Source of the DNA: Xanthobacteraceae bacterium
Lineage (GTDB): Bacteria > Pseudomonadota > Alphaproteobacteria > Rhizobiales > Xanthobacteraceae
Length of the DNA stretch: 64,000 nt
Assembly: GCA_019746355.1 (NCBI GenBank)
Contig: JAIESC010000253.1
Coordinates: 1 to 64,000, forward strand
Direction of reading: 5' to 3'
The notes under the pieces are model-generated. The model did not search any database, was not told the DNA's origin, and worked only from the letters and a program-made list of their open reading frames with translations. A program made the position numbers and the translations under genes. This document shows, piece by piece, positions 1-8,225 of the stretch (position 1 is its first letter; every line of letters begins with the position of its first letter).

Positions 1-171
1 GAGGCCGTGCTCGGCGAACGCGATTGTGTTTCGATTCCGCCGGGTGTGTACCGCGGCGAGATCAACGTCGGCGAAGAAGAGGCGATCATGATGGTGATGA
101 TCGGATCGCCCAGGCCGATCACGCCGACCTACCCGCCGGATCATCCTTTGTCCAAGGTGAAACGAGGGTGA
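1..171 (+). CDS. Cupin-like protein, C-terminal fragment (cut by window edge)
   Basis: The first 56 codons run open from the window edge to TGA. The visible part, including IPPGVYRGEINVGEEEA followed by a hydrophobic MMVMIG strand, resembles the last strands of a small cupin barrel. The upstream half, with any metal-binding histidines, lies outside the window, so function cannot be assigned. It ends 66 bases before the VOC gene on the same strand and was probably co-transcribed with the aromatic-type genes that follow. The cupin reading is tentative because only one or two strands are visible. Confidence 0.55.
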   Translation, partial: EAVLGERDCVSIPPGVYRGEINVGEEEAIMMVMIGSPRPITPTYPPDHPLSKVKRG

Positions 172-237
172 TTGGCTTCGGGCGTGCCGCGGCTGCGCGG
201 TGCGCCCGCTTGGCAGAAGAGCAGGAGATCGTTCGAC

Positions 238-1188
238 ATGGCGTTGTGCGGAATCGATGCTGTCATTTTCGGGGTAACCGACATGGCGGAGGCCAAGCGG
301 TTTCTGGACGACTGGGGAGTCGCCCCGGCATCGGCAACCGCGGATCGGCTGGTTTATCAGACCCGCGACGGGGCCGAGGTCATCGTGCGTCCGCGCGATG
401 CTGCCGATCTGCCGCCGGCCATCGAAGACGGAAACACCGTTCGCGAGGTGATTTGGGGTGCGGCCAATGAAGCGCAATTGCAGCAGACGCTGGCGACGCT
501 GGGCTCCGTCGACAATTTCCGCACCGGCGCGGACGGTCTGCCGCGGGTGACCGACCCCAACGGGCTGAGCCTGGCGTTTCGCGTGAGCCGGCGAAAACCC
601 GTCAGCGTGACGCCCACGCCCCCGAACGCGCCGGGATCGCATCAGCGCGTGAACCAGCGCTCGCCGATCCACGACCGGGCGCGTCCGATCAATATCGGGC
701 ATATCGTCCTGTTCGCGGCGGATTTCGCGGCGATGCGCGCCTTCTACACCGAGAAGCTCGGATTCGTGATCAGTGATGAATATCCGGGCCACGGCGTCTT
801 CACCCGTTGCCAGACGGTCGGCGCTCACCACAACCTTTTCATGCTCAACCGGCCCGGCCGGCCCGGCATCAATCATGTCGCCTTCACCGTGAGCGACATT
901 CACGAGGTCATCGGCGGTGGAATCGCCATGAGCAGGAAGGGCTGGAAGACCGAGATTGGGCCGGGCCGCCATCCGATCTCGTCGGCCTATTTCTGGTATT
1001 TCGAAAACCCGCTCTCGGCGCCGCTCGAATATTACGCCGACGAGGACTATTGCACGGAAGATTGGCAGCCGGGCGCATTCCAGCGCAAGCCCGAGCTGTT
1101 CGCGGAGTGGGCCATCGTCGGGGGCATCGATGCGACGACGCGGCGCCAGGTGGCGTCGCGGGACCAGAGCGGCAGAGGTCACGCTTGA
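238..1188 (+). CDS. VOC-family protein, two-domain extradiol dioxygenase-like
   Basis: A 316-residue protein with two glyoxalase/dioxygenase (VOC) modules. The C-terminal module carries an apparent extradiol metal triad: His155 in INIGHIVLF, His213 in INHVAF and Glu264 in APLEYY. The N-terminal module starts with GIDAVIFGV and lacks the first histidine, as in the non-catalytic domain of two-domain ring-cleavage dioxygenases. Known members cleave catechol-type rings using Fe(II). The ATG at 238 is preferred over an upstream TTG because AGGAG lies 10 bases before it. With the flavin hydroxylase and aldehyde dehydrogenase downstream, it fits hydroxylation then ring cleavage of an aromatic acid. 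The substrate is unknown, and a non-dioxygenase VOC role is possible. Confidence 0.8.
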   Translation: MALCGIDAVIFGVTDMAEAKRFLDDWGVAPASATADRLVYQTRDGAEVIVRPRDAADLPPAIEDGNTVREVIWGAANEAQLQQTLATLGSVDNFRTGADGLPRVTDPNGLSLAFRVSRRKPVSVTPTPPNAPGSHQRVNQRSPIHDRARPINIGHIVLFAADFAAMRAFYTEKLGFVISDEYPGHGVFTRCQTVGAHHNLFMLNRPGRPGINHVAFTVSDIHEVIGGGIAMSRKGWKTEIGPGRHPISSAYFWYFENPLSAPLEYYADEDYCTEDWQPGAFQRKPELFAEWAIVGGIDATTRRQVASRDQSGRGHA

Positions 1189-1239
1189 CGGACCGCGCGT
1201 GAACCGCATCGCGGGCAATCAGCGCGATAGGGCGCAGAG

Positions 1240-2394
1240 ATGGCAAAGCTGAAGATCGGAATTTGCGGAGGCGGCGTCGGCGGGCTTTGCGCGGCCATTG
1301 CGCTCCGCCGCGCCGGCCACGATGTGCAGGTGTTCGAGCAGGCGCCATCGTTCAAGCGGGTCGGCGCCGATATCAATCTGACGCCCAACGTGGTGCGGGC
1401 GCTCCAGGGGCTCGGCGCAGTGCCTGCGCTCATGGAAACTGCCGCGCGCCCCACCCATCGCATCAGCCGCATGTGGGACACCGGCGAGGAAACCTCCCGG
1501 CTGGAGATGGCGGATACTGCCGAACGCAAGTACGGCGCGCCGCAGCTCACCATTCATCGTGCCGACCTGCTCGACGCCCTGCGCGGGCAGTTGCCCGCGA
1601 AAATCATCCAGCTCGGGCGCAAGGTCGAGACGGTGGAGCCGGGCGAGGGCTCTGCCACCGTGACCTTCGCTGGCGGAGCGCGTTGCGTGGTCGATGTGCT
1701 GATCGGCGCCGACGGCATTCACTCGCCCACGCGCACCGCCCTGTTCGGTCCGGAGAACCCGCAGTTCACCGGGCTTGTGTCCTACCGCAGCGTGTTCGAC
1801 AGCGCCCGCGTCGCAATTCCGAACATGGACGCCTTTACGAAATGGTGGGGGCCGACGCCTGACCTTCAGATCGTAACCTTCCCACTGAACCGCGGGCGCG
1901 AAACCTTTGTCTTCGCCACCACCTCGCAATCCGACTGGCTGCATGAATCGTGGACCATGCCGGGCGACGTCACCGAGTTGCGGCGCGCCTACCAGGCGTT
2001 TCACCACGAGGCGCGCACGCTTCTCGATGCGTGCAGCGAGGTGACCAAATCGGCACTGTACATACGCGATCCGCTGCCCGCCTGGTCGAAGGGCTGCGTC
2101 ACCCTCTTGGGAGATGCCTGTCACCCGATGGTGCCCTTCATGGCGCAGGGTGCGGCCATGGCCATCGAGGACGCGGTCGTGCTGGGGCGGGCGCTGGCCG
2201 GCGTCGAGCGCAATGGCGTCACCGGAGCGCTGCGCGTGTACGAGGACGCACGCAAAGACCGGACGGCACGTGTGCAGCATGGCTCACGTGGCAACGAGTG
2301 GCTCAAGATTGGCGGCAACGCGGACTGGGTCTACGGCTATGACGCTTGGTCTGCGGAGGTGGCGAAGACTGCCGAGGTCAAGGCCGCATCTTGA
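1240..2394 (+). CDS. FAD-dependent aromatic monooxygenase (salicylate/6-hydroxynicotinate hydroxylase type)
   Basis: A 384-residue single-component flavoprotein hydroxylase. It has the N-terminal dinucleotide fold GICGGGVGGLCAA, the DG motif in IGADGIHSPTR and the GD motif in TLLGDACHPMVPF. Enzymes of this family use NAD(P)H and O2 to hydroxylate, sometimes decarboxylatively, a phenolic ring. It starts 51 bases after the VOC gene. A close relative is encoded on the opposite strand at 6118-7248; the two share INLTPN near the N-terminus, the KWWGPTP block and the GD-motif region. The exact substrate cannot be read from the sequence. Confidence 0.88.
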   Translation: MAKLKIGICGGGVGGLCAAIALRRAGHDVQVFEQAPSFKRVGADINLTPNVVRALQGLGAVPALMETAARPTHRISRMWDTGEETSRLEMADTAERKYGAPQLTIHRADLLDALRGQLPAKIIQLGRKVETVEPGEGSATVTFAGGARCVVDVLIGADGIHSPTRTALFGPENPQFTGLVSYRSVFDSARVAIPNMDAFTKWWGPTPDLQIVTFPLNRGRETFVFATTSQSDWLHESWTMPGDVTELRRAYQAFHHEARTLLDACSEVTKSALYIRDPLPAWSKGCVTLLGDACHPMVPFMAQGAAMAIEDAVVLGRALAGVERNGVTGALRVYEDARKDRTARVQHGSRGNEWLKIGGNADWVYGYDAWSAEVAKTAEVKAAS

Positions 2395-2493
2395 CTTGAA
2401 TGCTGCCCGGACCAAGTCGAAGGTGTCTTGCTCTCGCGTTCTGAAATCTCTGCGTAGGCCGATCTCCGATATGTCTTGTGATGTGGATGCGTC

Positions 2494-3990
2494 ATGAACA
2501 AAGCTATGGCTGTCAGTGACAAGATTTTCATCGGCGGCGAATGGCGTGTTGGACGCGGCGCGGCGATCGAATCCCGTTTTCCTGCCGATGGTTCGCTGAA
2601 TGCAGTGCTCCAAGGCGCCTCGCTCGAAGATGTCGATCTTGCCGTCGAACGCGCACAGGACGCGGCGCACGATCGCGCATGGCGCAATTTGCTTCCGCAC
2701 GAACGCGCCAAGTACCTCTATCGCATTGCCGACGGAATCGAACGCAATGCCGATCGCATTTCGCATGTGCAGTCGCGCGATACTGGCAAAACCCTCCGCG
2801 AGACCCGCGCGCTGGCGCTCAGCGCCGCTGGTACATTTCGTTTTATGGCTGCGGCGCTCGAAACGCTGGAAGATTCGCTGACGCCATCACGCGGCGACTA
2901 TCTCACCATGTCCGTCTATGAACCGCTGGGCGTCACGGCAGGCATCACGCCTTGGAATTCGCCCATCGCTTCCGACGCGCAGAAGGTCGCGCCCGCCCTT
3001 GCGGCCGGCAACGCGATCGTGATCAAGCCATCGTCCTGGAGCCCGATGGTCAGTCTGGAGCTGGCGCGAGTAATCGAGGAGGCTGGGCTGCCGCGTGGCC
3101 TGTTCTCGACGCTGCCCGGCGCGGGTGCGGTGGTCGGCGACCGTCTGACGACCCACCCTGCCATCCGCAGGGTGTCATTCACCGGCGGTACGGAGACGGG
3201 CCGTCACATCGCGAGGCAAGCGGCAACAAAGCTGATGCCGGTCTCGCTCGAGCTGGGCGGCAAGTCGCCGGCGATCGTATTCGAGGATGCGGACCCCGCC
3301 GTGGCCTGCGCTGGCGTGCTTTTCGGCATCTTCTCTTCGACGGGGCAATCCTGCATCGCCGGATCGCGCCTCTTCGTCCAGCGCAGCATCTATGACGGCT
3401 TTCTGAAAAGACTCGTCGAAGCGACGGAGCGGTTGCGCGTTGGCCATCCGTTCGATCCCGCTACGCAGGTTGCGCCGCTGATCCGCCCCCGTCACCGCGA
3501 TGAGGTGGAGGGGCACGTGCGGCGCGCGCGCGAGGATGGTGGCGTGGTCCTCGCGGGCGGCGGACGGCCCGTAGGCGCGGATTACGACGCCGGCACATAT
3601 TATCGGCCGACTATCGTCGGCTCACTCGATAACAAGGCCCGGCTCTGTCGCGATGAGGTGTTCGGCCCAGTACTCGCCGTTCTGCCCTTCGACGACGAAG
3701 ACGATGTGATTGAGCAAAGCAACGACAGCGAATACGGCCTGGCGTGCGGCATCTACACCGCTGATTACCGGCGGGCGTGGCGCGTGGCGAAGGCGATCGA
3801 AGCCGGCACGGTGTGGATCAACACTTACAAGCAGTTCTCGATTTCGACGCCATTCGGAGGAATCAAGGACAGCGGCCTCGGCCGGGAGAAGGGCCGCGAT
3901 GGAATCCGCGCCTGGATGACACAAAAGGCGCTTTACTGGGACCTTGATGGTCAGCCACATCCGTGGAGCTTGCCTGCTATGGAAGCCTAG
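2494..3990 (+). CDS. Aldehyde dehydrogenase, NAD(P)-dependent
   Basis: A 498-residue member of the classical ALDH superfamily. Visible features are the coenzyme-binding IVIKPSSWSP, the FTGGTETG turn, the general base Glu253 in LELGGKSP and the catalytic Cys287 in TGQSCIAGSR. It oxidises an aldehyde to the acid, probably a semialdehyde released after ring cleavage given the genes around it. An in-frame ATG at 2506 is an alternative start. It belongs to the plus-strand run 1-6104, separated from the hydroxylase by 99 bases. The aldehyde substrate is inferred only from context. Confidence 0.92.
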   Translation: MNKAMAVSDKIFIGGEWRVGRGAAIESRFPADGSLNAVLQGASLEDVDLAVERAQDAAHDRAWRNLLPHERAKYLYRIADGIERNADRISHVQSRDTGKTLRETRALALSAAGTFRFMAAALETLEDSLTPSRGDYLTMSVYEPLGVTAGITPWNSPIASDAQKVAPALAAGNAIVIKPSSWSPMVSLELARVIEEAGLPRGLFSTLPGAGAVVGDRLTTHPAIRRVSFTGGTETGRHIARQAATKLMPVSLELGGKSPAIVFEDADPAVACAGVLFGIFSSTGQSCIAGSRLFVQRSIYDGFLKRLVEATERLRVGHPFDPATQVAPLIRPRHRDEVEGHVRRAREDGGVVLAGGGRPVGADYDAGTYYRPTIVGSLDNKARLCRDEVFGPVLAVLPFDDEDDVIEQSNDSEYGLACGIYTADYRRAWRVAKAIEAGTVWINTYKQFSISTPFGGIKDSGLGREKGRDGIRAWMTQKALYWDLDGQPHPWSLPAMEA

Positions 3991-4051
3991 GCTTTGCGTC
4001 GGTGCACGTGCAGGACCGCAGGATCAACAATTCTAAAAGGATCGTGACATC

Positions 4052-5038
4052 GTGACGCTCATCACCCGTCGCCACACGCTGGCTGGGCTCATGGCCCCGC
4101 TGCTCTGCGTTCCATGGGCCGCGCATGGTCAGACTGTGTCGGCTGCGTTCCCGGGCCAGCCCATGACGCTCGTCGTGCCGTTTACGCCGGGTGGCCCGGT
4201 CGATGTTCTCGGGCGGATCCTGGCGCAGGAGTTCCAGCACCGCTCGGGTCAGCCGGCGACCGTGGATAACAGGACCGGCGGCGCCGGCAATATCGGCATC
4301 GAGGCGGTTCGCAAGTCGAAACCCGATGGCACGACGCTGCTGCTGATCCCCGCTGGCAACCTCACCATCAATCCAACCCTGATGAAGAATTTGGCTTTCG
4401 ACGTGGAGCGGGACTTCGCGCCGATCGCGCTGCTCGCCACCGCGCCAAACATCATCGTCGCCTCGCGCCAGTTCGGCGCGGCAACAATGTCGGACGTCGT
4501 GACAAGAGCCAGGACGGGCCGCGTGACCTATGGGTCACCCGGCGTCGGCAGCCAGCTTCATCTGACAATGGAACTGGTCAAGGCGTCCAGCGGCGCGGAT
4601 CTTGTCCACGTGCCCTACCGCGGTTCTTCGCAGGCGCTTAACGACCTGGTGGGCGGCCATGTCGATCTGCTGGCCACGAATTTGACCGCCACGCTCGGCG
4701 CGATCAAAGGCGGCAGTGTTACGCCGATTGCCGTAACGACGGCCGCGCGCAGCGTTCTCGTTCCGGGTGTTCCGACGCTGGCCGAGGCGGGTTTTGCCGG
4801 AATCGACGTCGCGTCCTGGTATGGCCTCCTGGCTCCGCGGGCAATTTCCGACCCCACGCGCGATGCAATTTTCGCGGTCACCCGCGATGTCCTGATGACA
4901 CCTGCGATTCGTCAACAACTGGAAGCTCAGGGGCTCACCGTGTCGATCGAGGAGCCCATGACGCTTGCTGCGCGAATCCGACGCGAGACCGAGCTCTGGG
5001 CGGACGTGATGAAGAAGAACAACATCAGCTCTCAGTAG
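4052..5038 (+). CDS. Tripartite tricarboxylate transporter (Bug-type) substrate-binding protein
   Basis: A 328-residue periplasmic binding protein with the Bug signature: VVPFTPGGPVDVLGRI near the N-terminus, the RTGGAGNIG loop, and VPYRGSSQALNDL in the middle. The leader TRRHTLAGLMAP contains paired arginines and may be a Tat signal. The start is GTG. Bug proteins usually bind carboxylates. No membrane partners (TctA/TctB) are present here, so it may feed a transporter elsewhere or act as a sensor. Its position among aromatic-degradation genes suggests an aromatic acid ligand, which is inference. Confidence 0.88.
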   Translation: MTLITRRHTLAGLMAPLLCVPWAAHGQTVSAAFPGQPMTLVVPFTPGGPVDVLGRILAQEFQHRSGQPATVDNRTGGAGNIGIEAVRKSKPDGTTLLLIPAGNLTINPTLMKNLAFDVERDFAPIALLATAPNIIVASRQFGAATMSDVVTRARTGRVTYGSPGVGSQLHLTMELVKASSGADLVHVPYRGSSQALNDLVGGHVDLLATNLTATLGAIKGGSVTPIAVTTAARSVLVPGVPTLAEAGFAGIDVASWYGLLAPRAISDPTRDAIFAVTRDVLMTPAIRQQLEAQGLTVSIEEPMTLAARIRRETELWADVMKKNNISSQ

Positions 5039-5111
5039 CAATCGGCAGCGCACGGTCCGGCTTCCCTCCCGGACGACGCAGCCGCAAAGCGAAAACCCAT
5101 AGCGAAGATCC

Positions 5112-6104
5112 ATGTCGAAGCTGAAGCTGTCATTCTGCACCGGCCCCTATGATCGGATGTCCGCGATATTCGACGGCACGATCGCCATCGATGGCGTCGA
5201 GCTTGACGCGCGCCCCGTGCAGCAGCCGATGGAGATTTTTTCGCGGATGCTGCGCAACGACGAGTTCGACGTCTGCGAAATGTCGCTCGCCCATTGCTTC
5301 TTCCTTCGGCAACGCGGGCTGGCGCGGTTTGTCAGCGTTCCGGTATTTCCATCGAAGATGTTCCGGCATTCGTTTATTTTCGTCAACCGGAACGCCGTGG
5401 CGACGCCCGCCGACCTGAGAGGCCGGCGGATTGGCGTGCAGGGCTTCCAGATGACCGCGGCCGTTTGGATCAGGGGGCTGCTGCGCGAAGACTACGGTGT
5501 TTCGCTCGATGACGTGCAATGGATTGAAGGTGGCGTTAACGAGAGGGGCGTTGCGGGTGGTGATGCCACGAGCTTCCATCCGCACGGCTTGGCCATCAAA
5601 TCGGCAGGCACCGACAAGACGCTGAGCGACATGCTGGCGCGGGGCGAGATCGACGCCTTGATCGGCGCGATTACTCCCGCCTCGCTCTATACCAGCCCGG
5701 ATGTCGTGCGCCTTTTTCCCGACTATCACGAGGTCGAGCGGGCCTATTTCGAAAAGACCGGCGTATTCCCGATCATGCATGGCCTCGTTATCCGCGAGCA
5801 GCTTTACAAGGATCATCGCTGGATCGCCGACAATGTGTACAAGGCCTGCGAGGCGGCAAAACGGATCGCGCTCGACAAAATGAGGTTTTCCGGTTCGCTC
5901 CAGTTCATGCTGCCTTGGCTTGGCGAACACCTCGAGGAAATACAGACGGTGTTCGGTGGCGATCCGTGGGCCTACGGGATTGCAGCCAATCGCAAGGCCC
6001 TCGAAAACTTCAGCCGTTACCTGGTGGCTGACGGCCTGTTGAAGGCCCCGATGGCGCCCGAGGAGGTGTTTGTCCCGATCGACGGGGTTTCAGCGGTCGG
6101 TTGA
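5112..6104 (+). CDS. 4,5-dihydroxyphthalate decarboxylase-like / substrate-binding-fold protein
   Basis: A 330-residue protein without a signal peptide. It resembles the family named after 4,5-dihydroxyphthalate decarboxylase (Pht5), which has a periplasmic-binding-protein fold: LSFCTGPYDR at the start, SLAHCFFLRQRG, and LRGRRIGVQGFQMTAA. Members decarboxylate dihydroxylated aromatic acids, though many annotated members are uncharacterised. The lack of a leader argues for a cytoplasmic enzyme rather than a transporter component. It ends 13 bases from the convergent second hydroxylase. The combination with hydroxylases and a ring-cleavage-like protein supports an aromatic route. Confidence 0.75.
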   Translation: MSKLKLSFCTGPYDRMSAIFDGTIAIDGVELDARPVQQPMEIFSRMLRNDEFDVCEMSLAHCFFLRQRGLARFVSVPVFPSKMFRHSFIFVNRNAVATPADLRGRRIGVQGFQMTAAVWIRGLLREDYGVSLDDVQWIEGGVNERGVAGGDATSFHPHGLAIKSAGTDKTLSDMLARGEIDALIGAITPASLYTSPDVVRLFPDYHEVERAYFEKTGVFPIMHGLVIREQLYKDHRWIADNVYKACEAAKRIALDKMRFSGSLQFMLPWLGEHLEEIQTVFGGDPWAYGIAANRKALENFSRYLVADGLLKAPMAPEEVFVPIDGVSAVG

Positions 6105-6117
6105 GCAGCCGGCGGGA

Positions 6118-7248
6118 TCAGACGCTGCTTTCGAGTGGTGCGCTCCAGGCGTCGTAGCCGTAAACCCAATCGGCGTTCGAGCCGGTGCGCAGCCAGTCGT
6201 TGTCACTCGATACCTTCTGGATCCGGCTGCTCCGTGGCAGGCGGGTCGCCTCATACGCGCGGAATGCGCTGCGCACATCGGCACTCCCCGCGACGCAGCG
6301 CGAAAGAACTGCGGCGTCTTCCAGAGCCATGGCGCCCCCTTGCGCCATGAACGGCACCATCGGATGGCATGCGTCGCCAAGCAAGGTGATCCGGCCCGCG
6401 CTCCATGAAGCAAGCGGCTCGCGGATATACAACGCCGTCTTGAACGGCGAATCGCAGGACGCCAGGACGCGTTGCGCCTCCGGGTGATAATCGGAAAACG
6501 CGGCCCGCAGGCCATCGATGTCGCACTCGGCCGACCATGATTCCCTTGACGATTCCGGCTCGGCCTTGGTGGCGAACACGAACATCTCCCGGCCGCCGTT
6601 GATGGCCGACGTCACGAGTTGGCTGCTCGGGGTCGGGCCCCACCACTTCACGAACGATTCAATCTCATAGTCTTGAATTCGATCAGCCGGGAAGATCGCG
6701 CGGTACGCGGCCATGCCCGTGTAAATCGGCTTGTCCTCGCCGAACAGGCTGTGGCGCACCGTGGAATGGATGCCGTCCGCGCCGACGACCGCATCGAACC
6801 GGCGTTGCATTCCGTCCCGGAAGGTCAATTCGACGCCATCCTCATCCTGGGTGATGGCCACCAGCCGTTCGCCAACCCGAAGCGAATGCCGCGGTAAAGC
6901 AGCCAGCATCGCCGAGAGAAGATCGGCGCGATGAACGATCAATTGCGGTGAGCCGTACTTTCGCTCGGCCGCGGCCCCCATTTCGATACGGGAGGTTTCC
7001 GCGCCGCTGTCCCATGTTCGGCTGACGCGATAGGTCGGACTGAATGATCTGTCGCGTAACGATGGACCCGGCCCCAGCTCGTCGAGGACCCTGACCGCGT
7101 TCGGCGTCAGATTGATGGCTGCGCCGACGCGGCGTAGCTGCGGCGCCTGCTCGAAGATGCAGACCTCGATGCCGCTTCGGGCCAGAGCGGTCGCGGTGGC
7201 CATGCCGCCTATTCCCGCGCCGACAATCGCTATCTTGACCGACGCCAC
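6118..7248 (-). CDS. FAD-dependent aromatic monooxygenase, second copy
   Basis: A 376-residue flavoprotein hydroxylase with AIVGAGIGGMATA at the N-terminus, VGADGIHSTVR (DG motif) and TLLGDACHPMVPF (GD motif). The start is GTG at 7248, preceded by GGGAGAGG. It is clearly related to the enzyme at 1240-2394; both end with a WLR/WLK..NADWVYGYDAWSA tail. It is divergent from a marR-type gene, with a 115-base shared control region holding an inverted repeat, so it is the likely target of that regulator. Two related hydroxylases in one cluster may act on successive or alternative substrates. Confidence 0.88.
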   Translation of the reverse strand: MASVKIAIVGAGIGGMATATALARSGIEVCIFEQAPQLRRVGAAINLTPNAVRVLDELGPGPSLRDRSFSPTYRVSRTWDSGAETSRIEMGAAAERKYGSPQLIVHRADLLSAMLAALPRHSLRVGERLVAITQDEDGVELTFRDGMQRRFDAVVGADGIHSTVRHSLFGEDKPIYTGMAAYRAIFPADRIQDYEIESFVKWWGPTPSSQLVTSAINGGREMFVFATKAEPESSRESWSAECDIDGLRAAFSDYHPEAQRVLASCDSPFKTALYIREPLASWSAGRITLLGDACHPMVPFMAQGGAMALEDAAVLSRCVAGSADVRSAFRAYEATRLPRSSRIQKVSSDNDWLRTGSNADWVYGYDAWSAPLESSV

Positions 7249-7291
7249 GCGACCTCTCCCTTGTGCGCAGGTGCATGCTAGTTAACAAAGT

Positions 7292-7304
7292 CAACAAGCT
7301 GTTG
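7292..7304. promoter_or_regulatory. Inverted repeat between hydroxylase and marR genes (candidate operator)
   Basis: CAACA-AGC-TGTTG is a 5-bp-arm inverted repeat inside an AT-richer tract (GTTAACAAAG just before it, TAAAG after it) between two divergent genes. MarR proteins commonly bind such short palindromes in the shared promoter of their target. Binding by the neighbouring regulator is inference. Confidence 0.4.
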
Positions 7305-7363
7305 TAAAGTCGAGGTCGCTTGATCGGCGCCGCCGCACAGCGGCAAATTCTGACGGGGGAACG

Positions 7364-7894
7364 ATGGCGGCCAATACGAAGCGCAATCCGGGACGCGGCA
7401 GGACGCCGGAACGTCCAGCCGCCCGCGCGGCCGACATCTCGCTCGGTGCAAAACTGATGACGCTGTCGAACCTGATGCGGCGCATCATGGCCATGCGGTT
7501 CCAGCGCCTGTTTCAACTTTCGCTGGTCGAGGGATGGATCGTCTCGCACATCGGTGCCGGCGGGCCGATGTCGCTGGACGAGCTGGCCTATCGCTGCGGC
7601 TTGAACAAGAGCCAGATGAGCCGTGGGGTGACGACCATGGTGAAACGTGCCCTGGTGGACCGCAGGCGCAATCCGGACAATCCGAACGGCGTGATCCTGA
7701 CGCTCACACCGAATGGCCGAAAGGTTTATCGCGAGATCAGGGGGCTGTGGCCGCGGTACAACCGCTTGCTCATGGCCGGTTTGAACGAACGGGAGGTCGC
7801 TGCCTTCGCAACGCACGTGGCTGCGCTGATTGAGAACTCCAGGGGCAACCTGATGCGCGAGCGCAGACTTGGCGCCGCGGACGAGAGCGGTTGA
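7364..7894 (+). CDS. MarR-family transcriptional regulator
   Basis: A 176-residue winged-helix protein. The recognition region MSLDELAYRCGLNKSQMSRGVTTM and the wing DRRRNPDNPNGVILTLTPNG are typical of MarR dimers, which usually repress divergent catabolic genes and release DNA on binding an aromatic ligand. The first 25 residues are basic and probably disordered. It is divergent from the second flavin hydroxylase. The likely role is control of the hydroxylase and possibly of the plus-strand cluster; the ligand is unknown. Confidence 0.88.
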   Translation: MAANTKRNPGRGRTPERPAARAADISLGAKLMTLSNLMRRIMAMRFQRLFQLSLVEGWIVSHIGAGGPMSLDELAYRCGLNKSQMSRGVTTMVKRALVDRRRNPDNPNGVILTLTPNGRKVYREIRGLWPRYNRLLMAGLNEREVAAFATHVAALIENSRGNLMRERRLGAADESG

Positions 7895-8225
7895 GGTCGA
7901 ACGCTGAAGGGCGGTTGGGGAGCGATCCCGGCAACCGCCACGCGGGCCGTCCGATGGTGCCGGCGGAATGGTCCGGGCGGTGCGGCGGGACGCGCGACAG
8001 GCCGCCATGGCCGGGCGATTTCGCTCCGGAAAGGTCCCGTTAACCACAAATCTTTAATCCTCATTAACCACCGGCCGCTGCCGGGGCCGCGTCGCGCATA
8101 GCCGTCCGAAGGCCGGCGTCGCTGCGCTCGCCTATGGCGACGGGGAGCCCCGCGCGGCCGGCCGCCGGCTTTCGTTCGCTCCTGGCCAGCCGCCAGCGGG
8201 CGCGCGAGCGCTGGCGCGACGCGTT
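7895..8225. other. Intergenic stretch, no gene seen
   Basis: This 331-base gap separates marR from the beta-barrel gene. The only structure I see is an AT-rich island at 8040-8071 with TTAACCAC twice, likely part of the promoter of the downstream gene. The rest is GC-rich with no convincing reading frame. Confidence 0.5.

Noticed and set aside
8040..8071. CtrA-like site (TTAA pairs)
   Set aside because: The two TTAA motifs nearest each other are 6 bases apart instead of the 7 of the CtrA consensus, so I treat it only as AT-rich promoter DNA.
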